Made by a program: the position numbers and the translations under genes
Assembly: GCF_040907265.1 (NCBI RefSeq)
Contig: NZ_JBFOHP010000002.1
Location: forward strand, 6,634,001 to 6,698,000
Length of the DNA stretch: 64,000 nucleotides
Reading direction: 5' to 3'
DNA from: Streptomyces sclerotialus
Lineage (GTDB): Bacteria; Actinomycetota; Actinomycetes; Streptomycetales; Streptomycetaceae
Part shown: piece after piece, positions 1 through 9,114 of the stretch
Position numbering within the stretch: position 1 is the stretch's first letter
How the letters are laid out: each line of letters opens with the position of its first letter
Notes under the pieces: generated by a model
What the model saw: only the letters and a program-made list of their open reading frames with translations
The model's database searches: none
What the model was told of the DNA's origin: nothing

Positions 1-2
1 GA

Positions 3-707
3 CAAGGCACGCGGCTCACCGAAGCGGGTGAGGCCTTCCTCCCCCACGCACGCGCCTTGGTGCGCTCGGCCCAGCAGGCCACGGCCGCCGCCCGGGCCGC
101 CGCGCGGCCCACCCGGATCACCGTCGGCTACACCGCGGGCCTGATCGTCACCCCGGTGGTGCGGAACCTGCGGCATCAACACCCCGACGCCGATGTACGC
201 ACGCTGCACCTGAAGTGGAACGAGCCGCGCGAGGCCCTGCTCGACCGGCGGGTCGACGCGGCGATCACCCGGCTGCCGCTGCAGAGCGACGGCCTGGACG
301 TGACGGTTCTCTACAACGAGCCGAAGATGCTGCTCGTACCGGTCGGACACCGGCTGGCGGGCAAGGAGTCGGTCACGCTCGACGACATCGAGGGCGAGCC
401 GATCCCCCGCTTCCCGGATCCGGAATGGGACGCGTACTGGCGCATCGACCCGCGGCCGGGAGGCCGCCCCGCACCCGACGGACCCTCGGTCGAGACCATC
501 GAGGACAAGCTCGAATACATAGCCGCCGGGCAGGCCGTGGCCATCATCCCGGCCGCCCTGCACACCGGCGGCAACCGACCCGACCTCACCGCCATCCCGC
601 TGCACGGCGTCGAACCGAGCCACATCGTCGTGGCAACCCGGGCCGCGGACAGCAGCCGACTGGTGGCCGCGTTCCGCATGTCGGCCGTGACTGCCTTAAG
701 CGGTTGA
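3..707 (+). CDS. LysR family transcriptional regulator, 5' truncated by the window edge
   Basis: The reading frame is open from the first bases. It begins inside the end of the LysR winged helix-turn-helix (residues reading GTRLTEAGEAFLPHA, then a linker helix with ARALVRSAQQATAAA) and continues into a periplasmic-binding-protein-like effector domain, IRITVGYTAGL onward. The C-terminal motif YIAAGQAVAIIPAAL is the usual LysR effector-domain segment. About 60 N-terminal residues with most of the DNA-binding helix lie outside the window, as does the divergently placed target gene expected for this family. Effector and target are unknown. The TTG/GTG codons at 57-62 are internal, not the start. 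Confidence 0.9.
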   Translation, partial: QGTRLTEAGEAFLPHARALVRSAQQATAAARAAARPTRITVGYTAGLIVTPVVRNLRHQHPDADVRTLHLKWNEPREALLDRRVDAAITRLPLQSDGLDVTVLYNEPKMLLVPVGHRLAGKESVTLDDIEGEPIPRFPDPEWDAYWRIDPRPGGRPAPDGPSVETIEDKLEYIAAGQAVAIIPAALHTGGNRPDLTAIPLHGVEPSHIVVATRAADSSRLVAAFRMSAVTALSG

Positions 708-881
708 TCACCTCAGAGGCTTGTTGATCCGCTGCAGCTTGCGGCCTTCCTCCATACTCGCCGGCCGGACGAACGCGCTCGCTCGACGTCCCACGACCAC
801 CTCCAAGATCAGGTCCTGAAGCCGGTCTGCTGACCGACGGCAGGCACGTCGATTGTCCGGTCAACAATGTGAGACGAGCCA
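708..881. other. Intergenic region, possible decayed minus-strand ORF
   Basis: This is the gap between two convergent genes. On the minus strand a roughly 49-codon open frame ends at 708 and reads VRPASMEEGRKLQRI near its end. That faintly resembles the N-terminus of IS630-type transposases, but it is too short to assign. Near 830-850 there is an inverted pair, attgt/acaat, flanking ccggtca. No convincing terminator hairpin was found. Confidence 0.2.
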
Positions 882-1715
882 CTAGCGCCCCCACGTCGAC
901 CGCAGCGTCACGCCGTACAGGGTGCGCAGCCTGCGCACCTCCCAGAAGGCCAGGGCGGTGACGGACAGCGGGCCGCCGAGGAGGAAGGGGAGGAAGACCT
1001 CGGGCGGAGCGACCACGTCGGGGCCGTCGACGAGCTGCACGACGAACAGCGACCAGACCAGGAGCGGGGAGAGCACCGGGGGCAGCAGCTCGTGGACGTC
1101 CGCGGTGCGGAAGCACGAGTTGAGGCCCCGGACGGCGGCCACGAGCGTGAAGCAGGCGGCCGAGACCAGTACCACCACGCACACGAGGCCGCCCAGGAGG
1201 AACAGCGCGGCCATGAACAGTCCGGTGAGCAGCGTGCCGACCGTGGTGCCGAAGAAGCCCCCGAAGACATCGTGCGCACCGATCATCGAGGTCGAGACGA
1301 CCTCGCCCCGCAGGACGGCGGACATCAGCCAGACCAGCCCTGCCCCCAGAGGCAGCGCGGCCAGCGCACGGAGCGGGCCGCCTACCCGGCGGGCGTACAT
1401 GCGGCCCAGCGGCTGCCGGGCGGCCAGACAGAACACGGTAACTCCCACCGTGCCGCTCACCAACAGGACACCGCACCCGAAGAGCAGGTTCAGTGCCTGG
1501 TCGAACAGGTAGTCGGCGCGCCCCTCGCGCAGCGGATACGTGAACAGCAGCCACGCCGTCGCCGCCAGCCCCAGCGCCGTACGGGCCACCCGGACCCGTG
1601 CGATCAGCGGGTCCTCGATCCGGTCGGGGCGGGTCGGGGTGGTCAGCGCGGCGGCAGCGGCGAAGGGGCCGGGTATCCCGGAACGGGCCGTACTGATGCG
1701 CTGCCGGACACTCAT
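882..1715 (-). CDS. Polytopic membrane protein of unknown function
   Basis: 277 residues. The ATG at 1715 is preceded by a GGGGGA-type ribosome site. After a charged N-terminus come several hydrophobic segments (around residues 45-60, 75-100, 115-135, 160-190 and 205-225) separated by arginine-rich loops, and a last segment SVTALAFWEVRRLRTL near the C-terminus. This suggests an integral membrane protein with about five or six helices and the bulk of its charge inside. No catalytic motif or recognised domain is visible. It is followed by a convergent LysR gene, so it is probably monocistronic. Longer frames overlapping it in other phases are shadows. Confidence 0.6.
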   Translation of the reverse strand: MSVRQRISTARSGIPGPFAAAAALTTPTRPDRIEDPLIARVRVARTALGLAATAWLLFTYPLREGRADYLFDQALNLLFGCGVLLVSGTVGVTVFCLAARQPLGRMYARRVGGPLRALAALPLGAGLVWLMSAVLRGEVVSTSMIGAHDVFGGFFGTTVGTLLTGLFMAALFLLGGLVCVVVLVSAACFTLVAAVRGLNSCFRTADVHELLPPVLSPLLVWSLFVVQLVDGPDVVAPPEVFLPFLLGGPLSVTALAFWEVRRLRTLYGVTLRSTWGR

Positions 1716-1858
1716 GTGCCATCCCCCTGTTGTGCTCCGCGGCGCCCCCGGCTCCCGTCGGCCCGGGTGCCGTGGCGTGTCTCCCCGTACGCCGCCCGCC
1801 ACCGGTGGGCGACTCGTCACCCTAGACGATCACCGTCCCGTGGGCGCCGGAAGTGTGG

Positions 1859-2943
1859 TCAGAGCAGCGTCAGCTGGGTGGCTCCGGACGCCGCGCCCGT
1901 GGGGCCGGCCGCGTCCGCCGGCCCGGCCTGTGCCGGTACCCGGTGGGCCGGGCGAGGCGTGATGCGGCGGTGCGCCGCGGCGCGTGCGGGGCCGATGCCG
2001 TACTCGGCGGCCAGTTCGTGCACCTGGCGGGTGATCCGCCGCTGGTACCACTTCGGGGCGTACGCGCCGTCCGCGTACAGGCGCTCGTACCGCCGCACCA
2101 GAGGGGGTGGTGCCGCGCCAGCCAGGCCATGAACCATTCGCGGGCGCCCGGCCTGAGGTGCAGCACCAGCGGCGTCACGGAGGACGCGCCGGCCGCCGCG
2201 ACGGCGCGCACGGTGGCGCGCAGCTGGTCGGGGTGGTCGCCCAGGAAGGGGATGACGGGGGCCATCAGGACGCCGCAGCCGATGCCGTGCGCGGTGAGGG
2301 TGCGGACGGTGTCCAGGCGGCGCTCCGGGGACGGTGTGCCGGGCTCCACCGTGCGCCACAGCTCGCGGTCCAGGAAGCCGACCGACATCGAGATGCCGAC
2401 GTCGGTGACCTCGGCCGCCTCGCGCAGCAGGTCCAGGTCGCGGAGGATCAGCGTGCCCTTGGTGAGGATGGAGAACGGGTTCGCGTGGTCGCGGAGGGCG
2501 CCGATGATGCCGGGCATCAGGCGGTACCGGCCCTCGGCCCGCTGGTAGCAGTCGACGTTGGTGCCCATGGCGATGTGCTCGCCGCGCCAGCGTCTTCCGG
2601 ACAGCTCGCGTCTCAGCAGGTCCGGCGCGTTGACCTTGACCACGATCTGGCTGTCGAAGCCGAGCCCGGTGTCCAGGTCGAGGTAGCTGTGGGTGCGCCG
2701 GGCGAAGCAGTACACGCAGGCGTGCGTACAGCCCCGGTAGGGGTTCACCGTCCATTCGAACGGCATACGGGAGGCGCCCGGCACCCGGTTCACGATCGAC
2801 CTGGCTCGTACCTCGTGGAACGTCACTCCGCGGAACTCCGGGGTGTCGATGGTCCGGCTGACCACGTCCGTACCGAAGAGCGCGGGCGTCCGCGGCGGAC
2901 CTGACGGGTCCGCCGAGCCTTCGCTCAAGTTCTCCCAGCGCAT
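1859..2943 (-). CDS. Rv2578c-type radical SAM protein (SPL-like), interrupted by a one-base frameshift
   Basis: Radical SAM enzyme of the actinobacterial Rv2578c family, related to spore photoproduct lyase; the reaction is unknown. The cluster-binding cysteines are in NPYRGCTHACVYCFARRTH near residue 75. The N-terminal 280 residues are read in the frame starting at 2943. From about 2105 the family sequence continues only in another frame (LVRRYERLYADGAYAPKWYQ and on to the stop at 1859). The switch falls in a run of five cytosines (coding strand); six would restore about 361 residues. Uncorrected, the first frame runs on to 1870 with an arginine-rich unrelated tail. Either a real null mutation or a homopolymer sequencing error. 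Confidence 0.8.
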
Positions 2944-3099
2944 CGCGCCTCCTCATGGGTGCTGCGGCCCCCCGCCGAAGATAATAGAACAGGCGTTCCC
3001 TTCGGTGCTGTCAACCCGGATTTGGGCGCGCAGCGCCGGAGTGGTTGGCTTGCCGCACACCGCACCACCAGCAAGCGAGCACCCTGGAGGACAGCACAC

Positions 3100-3543
3100 A
3101 TGGGCCAGGTCGAAGCCACCACCCAGCGCGAGATCGCGGCGGACCCGGAGGACGTCTTCGACGCGCTCGCGGACTACTCCGGCACCCGCCCGAAGCTGCT
3201 GCCCGAGCACTTCAGCGAGTACGAGGTCCGCGAGGGCGGTGACGGCAAGGGCACCCTGGTGCACTGGAAGCTCCAGGCGACCAGCAAGCGCGTGCGGGAC
3301 TGCCTGCTCGACGTCGACGAGCCGACCGACGGGCAGCTGGTCGAGAAGGACCGCAACTCCTCGATGGTCACCACCTGGACCGTCACCCCGGCGGGCGAGC
3401 AGCGCGCCCGGGTCGTCGTCACCACCACCTGGCAGGGCGCGGGCGGCGTCGGCGGCTTCTTCGAGCGGACCTTCGCGCCCAAGGGCCTCGGCCGGATCTA
3501 CGACGCGCTGCTCACCAACCTCGAGGCGCACATGAAGAAGTGA
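3100..3543 (+). CDS. SRPBCC family protein (polyketide cyclase/START-like fold)
   Basis: 147 residues from the ATG at 3100, which has CTGGAGG nine bases upstream; longer in-frame starts lack this site. The sequence fits the helix-grip fold of the SRPBCC superfamily: an N-terminal strand EATTQREIAADPEDVFDAL, a central set of beta strands, and a long C-terminal helix from the KGLGRIYDALLTNLE region. Such proteins bind hydrophobic ligands in a deep pocket or act as cyclases/hydrolases. No signal peptide, so cytosolic. It stands alone between a divergent radical SAM gene and the MFS gene, so the ligand cannot be inferred. Confidence 0.8.
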   Translation: MGQVEATTQREIAADPEDVFDALADYSGTRPKLLPEHFSEYEVREGGDGKGTLVHWKLQATSKRVRDCLLDVDEPTDGQLVEKDRNSSMVTTWTVTPAGEQRARVVVTTTWQGAGGVGGFFERTFAPKGLGRIYDALLTNLEAHMKK

Positions 3544-3813
3544 CGGCGCCCGCCCAGGGGTGAACGGCGCCCGCCGGGGAGCGGGGGCCGGGCTCCGAGC
3601 GCTCACCGGATCGGGTGGTTTCCCACCGCGTCCGCATGACGCGCGCCGCCCGGGGCCGACGGCTTAAAGCCCTGATGAGGGCCCGACGCGGCTCCCCCGT
3701 ACGGCGGTTGACGGCCGATCCCACCCGTACACGCCGTTTCGTCACGCTTGATCGCACTTGTCGCCCGATGCGAGAACAGGGCGCGGCTACAGGCGTGACG
3801 AGGGGAGCAGCAC
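3544..3813. other. Intergenic region upstream of the MFS exporter
   Basis: A 270-base gap. It begins with two direct copies of acggcgcccgcc (3543 onward and about 3564 onward) and contains the short palindrome ggcttaaagcc near 3661. A -35-like ttgatc near 3748 with a poorly matched -10 about 20 bases later could be the exporter promoter. No gene is visible. Confidence 0.3.
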
Positions 3814-6189
3814 GTGCGTGTGACCACCCTGGCGGAGCCGGATGAGGCGTCGGGGCCGGCGTCCGGGAGGACGACGGCCACGGAGGGAGCGGGGCGGTTC
3901 GCGGAGCCCGGCCCCGCCGAGGAGGACCGGCCCGGACCCCGCCGCGTCCGCCTCGCGGCCGTTCTCGGCCTGGGTCCGGCGCTGCTGCTCGCGGCGCTGG
4001 GCCAGACCGTCGTGGCCGTGCCGCTCCCGGAGATCGCCGGCCGGCTGCACGGCGCCGGCCGGATGTCCTGGGTGGTCCCGGCGTACCTCCTGGCCTCGGC
4101 CGTCGCGCTGCCCCTGTTCGGCAGACCCGGTGACCGCTTCGGGCGCAAGCCGGCGCTCCTCCTCGCCCTCCTCGTCTTCGTGGCCGGATCCGCGCTGGCC
4201 GCACGGGCGCACACGGTGGACGGACTGCTCGCCGGCCGCGCCCTCCAGGGCCTCGGCGCCGGCGGGATCATGGGCGGCGTACAGGCGCTGGCCGCGGACA
4301 CCGCGCCGCACCGGGCGCGCGTCCGCGCCCTGGTCCTCACGGGCGCCGGCTACGGCCTCGCCACAGTGGCGGGCCCGCTCGTCGGGGGCCTCCTCGCCGA
4401 ACACGCCTCCTGGCGCTGGTGCTTCGCCGTGAACGTCCCCCTGGGGCTGGCCGCCTTCCTCGTGGTGGCCGTCGCCCTGAAGGCACCCCGGCCCGCCCGC
4501 CGTCCGGGCACCGACCCGGTGGGCGTCCTGCTGCTCGCGCTCTTCTCCGTGTGCGCGCTCCTGCTGGCCTGCTGGGCGGGCACGGAGTACGCCTGGGACT
4601 CGCGCGTCGTCCTCGGTCTCTGCTGCGGCACGCTCGGCAGCGCCCTGCTCCTCGTGGCGGTCGGACACGTCACCGCCGAACCGATCCTGCCGCCGCGCCT
4701 CCTCCGCGACCGTGCCTTTCTCGCCAACGGCGTGGTCGGCGGCGTGACCGGCGCCGCGCTCTTCGGGGCCGTCGTGTACCTCCCGGTCTTCCTCCAGGGC
4801 CCCGGCGCCCCGGCCACCGGGGCCGGGCTGCCGCTGCTCCTGATGGCGGGCGGCATCCTCCTCGGTGCCGCCGTCTCCGGCCGGCTCGCCGGACGCACCG
4901 GGCACCACAAGCTGTTCCCGGTACTGGGCTGCGCGCTGGCCGCCGAGGGTATGTGGCTCCTGTCCCACCTCCAGCCCGACACCGCACGCGCCACGTGCGC
5001 GCTCTGGGCGGGCATCCTCGGCCTCGGTGCCGGCTTCGTCCTGCCGGTCCTCCCCGTCGCCCTGCGGCACGCCGTGCGCCCCGCCGACGGCGCCACCGCC
5101 CTCGCCGCCAGTACGTACGCCCGGCAGCTCGGCGCCGCCGCCGGTACGGCCGTCCTCGGCGCCGTGCTCGCCGGACGCGCCGCGGGCCCGCTCCACGACG
5201 GCTACCCCGCCGCCTACGCGGAGGCCGTGCCCGGCCTCTTCCGTCCTCTCGTGCCCGTGCTCCTCCTCGGGCTCCTGCTTGCCTTCTTCCTCAAGGAGAA
5301 CTCCTCGGTGTCCCACGCTGCCTACTCCCCGCACGGCCCGCAGAGCGCACCCGGCGGGGGCGGCGGCGAGGCCGTCGCGACGGTCCCCGCCGCCCGCACC
5401 GCATCCGCCGCCGCCGACCGGTACGCCCCGGCCGGCGTACCGGTCTGCGGCGCCGTGCGGCATCACGACGGCTCCGCCGTCCCGCGCGCCGCGCTCACCC
5501 TCATCGACGTCGCCGGGCGGCAGATCGGGCGCGGCGCGACCGGTGAGGACGGGCGGTACGCGCTGAGCACCCCGGGCTCCGGGGCGTACGTGCTGATCGC
5601 GTCGGCCGGCGGGCACCAGCCACAGGCCGTCACCGTCACCGTCGGGGACCGGCCGGTCGACCTGGACGTCGTCCTGGGCGGCGCGGGACGGCTCGCGGGC
5701 ACCGTCACCACGGCCGACGGCACGCCCGTACGCGACGCCATGGTGACGCTGACGGACGTGCGCGGCGAGGTGGTGGCGACGACGCGCAGCGGGCGTGAGG
5801 GCGGGTACGTGATCGGCGAGCTGGTGGCGGGGGAGTACACGCTCGCCTCCAGCGCCCCCGCCTTCCGGCCGGCGGCCCTGCCGGTGACCGTCCACGCGTC
5901 CCGTGAGACCCGCCAGGACGTCGAACTGGCGGGCGGCGCCGTGCTGCGCGGCACCGTACGGGCGGGCGGCGGACGGCCCGTCGAGGACGCCCGGGTCACG
6001 CTCCTGGACGCGGGCGGCAACGTGGTGGACACCGCGACCACCGGACCCGACGGCCTGTTCCGCTTCGTGGACATGGCCGCCGGTGAGTACACCGTGGTCG
6101 CCGCGGGCTACCCACCGGTCGCCACGGTCCTCCAGGTCGCGGGCGGCGGCCGCACGGAGCGCGATCTGCAACTGGGGCACGAGGACTGA
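3814..6189 (+). CDS. DHA2-type MFS exporter fused to C-terminal carboxypeptidase-regulatory-like repeats
   Basis: 791 residues; GTG start at 3814 behind AGGGGAG. Residues about 45-490 form a 14-helix drug:H+ antiporter-2 transporter: the helix 2-3 loop motif RPGDRFGRKPALLLAL and the helix 5 motif GPLVGGLLAEHASWRWCFAVN are both present. After the last helix (LLLGLLLAFFLKEN) the chain continues with a linker and three tandem beta-sandwich repeats of about 80 residues (from about 540, 620 and 700). Each carries G..V...G.P...A.VTL.D..G and an E/DG.Y..../AGEYT segment, as in carboxypeptidase regulatory-like or transthyretin-like domains. It probably exports a small hydrophobic compound. The role of the soluble tail is unknown. 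Confidence 0.85.
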   Translation: MRVTTLAEPDEASGPASGRTTATEGAGRFAEPGPAEEDRPGPRRVRLAAVLGLGPALLLAALGQTVVAVPLPEIAGRLHGAGRMSWVVPAYLLASAVALPLFGRPGDRFGRKPALLLALLVFVAGSALAARAHTVDGLLAGRALQGLGAGGIMGGVQALAADTAPHRARVRALVLTGAGYGLATVAGPLVGGLLAEHASWRWCFAVNVPLGLAAFLVVAVALKAPRPARRPGTDPVGVLLLALFSVCALLLACWAGTEYAWDSRVVLGLCCGTLGSALLLVAVGHVTAEPILPPRLLRDRAFLANGVVGGVTGAALFGAVVYLPVFLQGPGAPATGAGLPLLLMAGGILLGAAVSGRLAGRTGHHKLFPVLGCALAAEGMWLLSHLQPDTARATCALWAGILGLGAGFVLPVLPVALRHAVRPADGATALAASTYARQLGAAAGTAVLGAVLAGRAAGPLHDGYPAAYAEAVPGLFRPLVPVLLLGLLLAFFLKENSSVSHAAYSPHGPQSAPGGGGGEAVATVPAARTASAAADRYAPAGVPVCGAVRHHDGSAVPRAALTLIDVAGRQIGRGATGEDGRYALSTPGSGAYVLIASAGGHQPQAVTVTVGDRPVDLDVVLGGAGRLAGTVTTADGTPVRDAMVTLTDVRGEVVATTRSGREGGYVIGELVAGEYTLASSAPAFRPAALPVTVHASRETRQDVELAGGAVLRGTVRAGGGRPVEDARVTLLDAGGNVVDTATTGPDGLFRFVDMAAGEYTVVAAGYPPVATVLQVAGGGRTERDLQLGHED

Positions 6190-6196
6190 CCGCTGG

Positions 6197-6244
6197 GCTC
6201 CGGAGGCACGCCACGGTGAGCCGGACAGGCGCGCCTTCCGGAGC
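6197..6244 (+). terminator. Possible terminator hairpin after the MFS gene
   Basis: gctccggaggc pairs with gccttccggagc across a 25-base loop with one bulged base, starting eight bases after the stop codon. There is no U-tract, as is common in streptomycetes. Confidence 0.35.
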
Positions 6245-6338
6245 GCACGTGCATCAGGGATGCGCACTCGGCGGAAATATGCACCTTCGCGCTTCTGCGG
6301 CCACCGCGCGGCGCTTCTTTCCGCTACGGTCCCGTGCT

Positions 6339-6359
6339 CGTGGACGACGGTCGTCCACG
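6339..6359. promoter_or_regulatory. 21-bp perfect palindrome upstream of the SpoIIE phosphatase gene
   Basis: cgtggacgac-g-gtcgtccacg is a perfect inverted repeat with a single central base, 180 bases before the phosphatase start. It has the form of a dimeric repressor operator. No regulator gene is adjacent, so the binding protein is unknown. Confidence 0.45.
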
Positions 6360-6538
6360 GGGCCGGCGGGAGGTGAGCGGGGGATGGGAAAGACGCGCGT
6401 GCCGTGGAGTAATGCGAGGCAGGACGGTGTTCGCGCCCCGTACCGCACTTCCCGGAATGCGCCCCGCCAGGCAGCGTGTGGCCGTACCGTGGTAGCGGGA
6501 CGCAGATCATGCGGACGCGTACGAAGGAGCAACCGCCC

Positions 6539-9040
6539 ATGGAGCGTGGCCCGTCGCACGGCGACGACATGGTGAGCGCGGCACCAGGGGTGCCCGCGCC
6601 GCGGGGCCCCGAGCCCGGCCGGATTCCCCTGGCCGTCGTCGTGGTCGACGCCCGCGGCCTGGTGTCCCACTGGAGCAGGGGCGCATGCCGGCTCTTCGGT
6701 CCCTCGCGCGAGGAGGCGGTGGGCGCGCCCGCCGTCGACCTGATGCCCGTCTCGGGCGCGCTGGGCTCCGACGAGTGGCGCGGTCCGGACGGTGCCGAGG
6801 ACGGGCACGGCCCCGACCTGGAGTCGGCCCTCGGCGGCGAGACCTCCTACCCGCGGGCCGGGCGGGCCCGTACGGCCGATCCGGAGCGCGGCAGGGTCGA
6901 CATACTGTGGTGGGCGTACCCCCTGGTCGGGCCGGGCGCCGAGCGGCTGCTCGTGCTGGCGGCCGACGCGGGTCGGCTGCACGGCGAGGGCGCGGCGGAC
7001 GAGGGCCGGGAGGGCGAGCGGTTCGCGCCGGCCTTCGCGCTGCACACGGACTTCCCCGGCTCCCAGGAGCTGGCCCGGCGGCTGCCCGAGATCCTGCCGA
7101 GCATGAGCCCGCAGGAGAGCGCCCGGATCGTCTCCCAGGTGCTCGAACTGGGCTATCCCGTACTGGAGATCAGCCAGCAGGAGCGCTTCCCGGTCACGCC
7201 CGACTGGGGCGTGCCCCGGCGGGTGGAGCGGCGGGCACGGCTGCTCCGCGCCGCCTCCGGGGCGGCCGGTGATCCGCAGGCCGCCGCGGCGGCCGCCGCC
7301 GAACTGGAGTCGGATCTGGAGTACGCCGCGGTCCGCGAGCGGCTGGAGTTCCTGAACGAGGTCAGTGGCCGCATCGGCTCCTCCCTCGATCTGGCCCGGA
7401 CGATCCAGGAGGTCAGCGAGGCGGTCGTGCCCCGCTTCACGGACGTCGCGGGGACGTACCTGCGTGAGCAGGTCATCGCGGGTGAGGGCTTCCCCGACGG
7501 CCCGCCGGACACCACGACGATGTGGCATCGCGTCGCCGTGGAGCACAACGACGAGCCGGGCCGCTGGGACGACGTGGTGCCGGTCGGCGAGTCGATGCCG
7601 TTCCCGGCGCACACCCCGTTCTTCCAGTGCATGACCACCGGCGAGCCCGTGCTGATCCCGCGGATCAGCGAGGAGATGGGCAACGCCATCGCCGCGCAGT
7701 TCGAGAAGCGTGACATCAGCCCGCTGATCAACCTGCGCTCCATGCTGGTCGTCCCGCTGAAGGCACGGAACGTCGTCCTGGGCTTCATGATCCTGCTGCG
7801 CCATCCGGAGCGCGCGGAGTTCAACGACATGGACCGGGTCACGGGTGCCGAACTGGCGGCCCGCGCGGGCCTGGTGCTCGACAACGCCCGCATGTACACG
7901 TACCAGGAGAACGTCGCGGAGACGCTCCAGGACAGCATGCTCCCGCACATCGAGCCCCGGATGGCGGGCTGCGACACGGCCACCCGCTATCTGCCCGGCA
8001 CCCGCCTCGGCCGGGTCGGCGGCGACTGGTTCGACACCATCAAGCTGCCCGGTTCCCGTACGGCGCTGGTGGTCGGCGACGTCATGGGACACGGTCTGAA
8101 CTCCGCGGCGATGATGGGCCAGTTGCGGACGGCCGTGCAGACGATGGCCGCCATCGACATGCCGCCCGCGCAGCTGCTCCGCAGTCTGGACGACCTCGCC
8201 CAGCGCCTCGGCGACAACTACCTCGCGACGTGTCTGTACGTCGTCTACGACCCGATCGGGTCCCGGCTGACCATCGCCAACGCCGGGCACATCCCGCCGG
8301 TCGTCGTCCGCGCCGTGGACGGGCGCAGCGAGCTGCTGGACCTGCCGACGGGCGCGCCGATCGGGGTGGGCGGCGTGCCGTTCGACGCGGTGACCGTGCC
8401 CGTCGCGCCCGGTGACCGGCTCGTGCTGTGCACGGACGGCCTGGTGGAGGTGCGCGGCAAGGACATCGGCGTCGGGCTGGCCGCGCTCGCGGAGTCCGCC
8501 GCCCATCCGGCCGCCTCCATGGACGACGCCTGCGACACGATCATCCGGTCGCTGGCGGCCACGCTGAACGCGGGGCGGGGCGGCCGCAAGGACGACGTGG
8601 CGCTGCTGATGGCCCGGCTGAACGGCATCGCGCGTGCGGACGTGGCCGAGTGGCGGCTGCCCATAGCGGCGCGCGAGGTCTCCCGGGCCCGCCGGCTGGT
8701 CCGTGACCAGCTCGCGCGCTGGGGTCTGGAGTCCGCGGCCGATACCGCCGAGATCCTGGTCAGCGAGGTCGTGACCAATGCCGTACGGCACGCCCACTCC
8801 GAGCATGTCGTCCTGCGCCTGGTGCGGACGGACGCGCTGCTCTGCGAGGTGTCGGACGACGACCACAGCCTGCCGCAGCTGCTGAGCGTGCGGGACGAGG
8901 ACGAGTACGGGCGCGGCCTGCGGGTGGTGAGCCGGCTGGCCCGTGAGTGGGGCACGAGCCGGACGGCCACGGGCAAGACGGTGTGGTTCGAGCAGTCGCT
9001 GCCGCAGGCGCGTCCAGTATCACGTTCGAACATCAGGTGA
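6539..9040 (+). CDS. SpoIIE-family PP2C phosphatase with PAS, GAF and anti-sigma-type ATPase domains
   Basis: 833 residues. The ATG at 6539 is favoured because AAGGAG ends ten bases upstream; in-frame ATG 6509 has no good site. Order: PAS-like domain (about 30-120, VVVVDARGLVSHWSRGACRLFG), a linker helix, a GAF domain (about 270-445), a SpoIIE/PP2C serine phosphatase domain (about 460-690: VGGDWFDTIKLPG, VVGDVMGHG, LCTDGLVEVRG), and a C-terminal RsbW-like ATPase (about 700-825, ILVSEVVTNAVRHAHSEH, YGRGLRVVSRLA). Such proteins dephosphorylate anti-anti-sigma factors while the ATPase module may phosphorylate them, so it probably works in a partner-switching stress pathway. It is monocistronic here. 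Confidence 0.9.
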   Translation: MERGPSHGDDMVSAAPGVPAPRGPEPGRIPLAVVVVDARGLVSHWSRGACRLFGPSREEAVGAPAVDLMPVSGALGSDEWRGPDGAEDGHGPDLESALGGETSYPRAGRARTADPERGRVDILWWAYPLVGPGAERLLVLAADAGRLHGEGAADEGREGERFAPAFALHTDFPGSQELARRLPEILPSMSPQESARIVSQVLELGYPVLEISQQERFPVTPDWGVPRRVERRARLLRAASGAAGDPQAAAAAAAELESDLEYAAVRERLEFLNEVSGRIGSSLDLARTIQEVSEAVVPRFTDVAGTYLREQVIAGEGFPDGPPDTTTMWHRVAVEHNDEPGRWDDVVPVGESMPFPAHTPFFQCMTTGEPVLIPRISEEMGNAIAAQFEKRDISPLINLRSMLVVPLKARNVVLGFMILLRHPERAEFNDMDRVTGAELAARAGLVLDNARMYTYQENVAETLQDSMLPHIEPRMAGCDTATRYLPGTRLGRVGGDWFDTIKLPGSRTALVVGDVMGHGLNSAAMMGQLRTAVQTMAAIDMPPAQLLRSLDDLAQRLGDNYLATCLYVVYDPIGSRLTIANAGHIPPVVVRAVDGRSELLDLPTGAPIGVGGVPFDAVTVPVAPGDRLVLCTDGLVEVRGKDIGVGLAALAESAAHPAASMDDACDTIIRSLAATLNAGRGGRKDDVALLMARLNGIARADVAEWRLPIAAREVSRARRLVRDQLARWGLESAADTAEILVSEVVTNAVRHAHSEHVVLRLVRTDALLCEVSDDDHSLPQLLSVRDEDEYGRGLRVVSRLAREWGTSRTATGKTVWFEQSLPQARPVSRSNIR

Positions 9041-9114
9041 AAGAGCGTCCACCACTTCTGAAAGAATCGTTGCCACTCTTGCGGGGTGCCGAGACCGGGC
9101 AGTAGCAATTGGCC

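Larger units (their letters stand above)
6190..6538. other. Intergenic region with a hairpin and a 21-bp perfect palindrome
   Basis: A 349-base gap between two plus-strand genes. It holds an imperfect inverted repeat just after the exporter stop (6197-6207 with 6233-6244), a 21-bp perfect palindrome at 6339-6359 and, further on, the ribosome site AAGGAG for the phosphatase gene. No protein-coding frame with family similarity was seen. Confidence 0.5.

Noticed and set aside
3787..6570. 927-codon minus-strand open frame opposite the MFS gene
   Set aside because: It has the Gly/Arg/Ala-rich composition of a G+C-driven antisense shadow, with no domain motif. The plus strand carries a clear transporter.
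6254..8866. 870-codon minus-strand open frame opposite the SpoIIE phosphatase
   Set aside because: Low-complexity antisense frame; all family motifs are on the plus strand.
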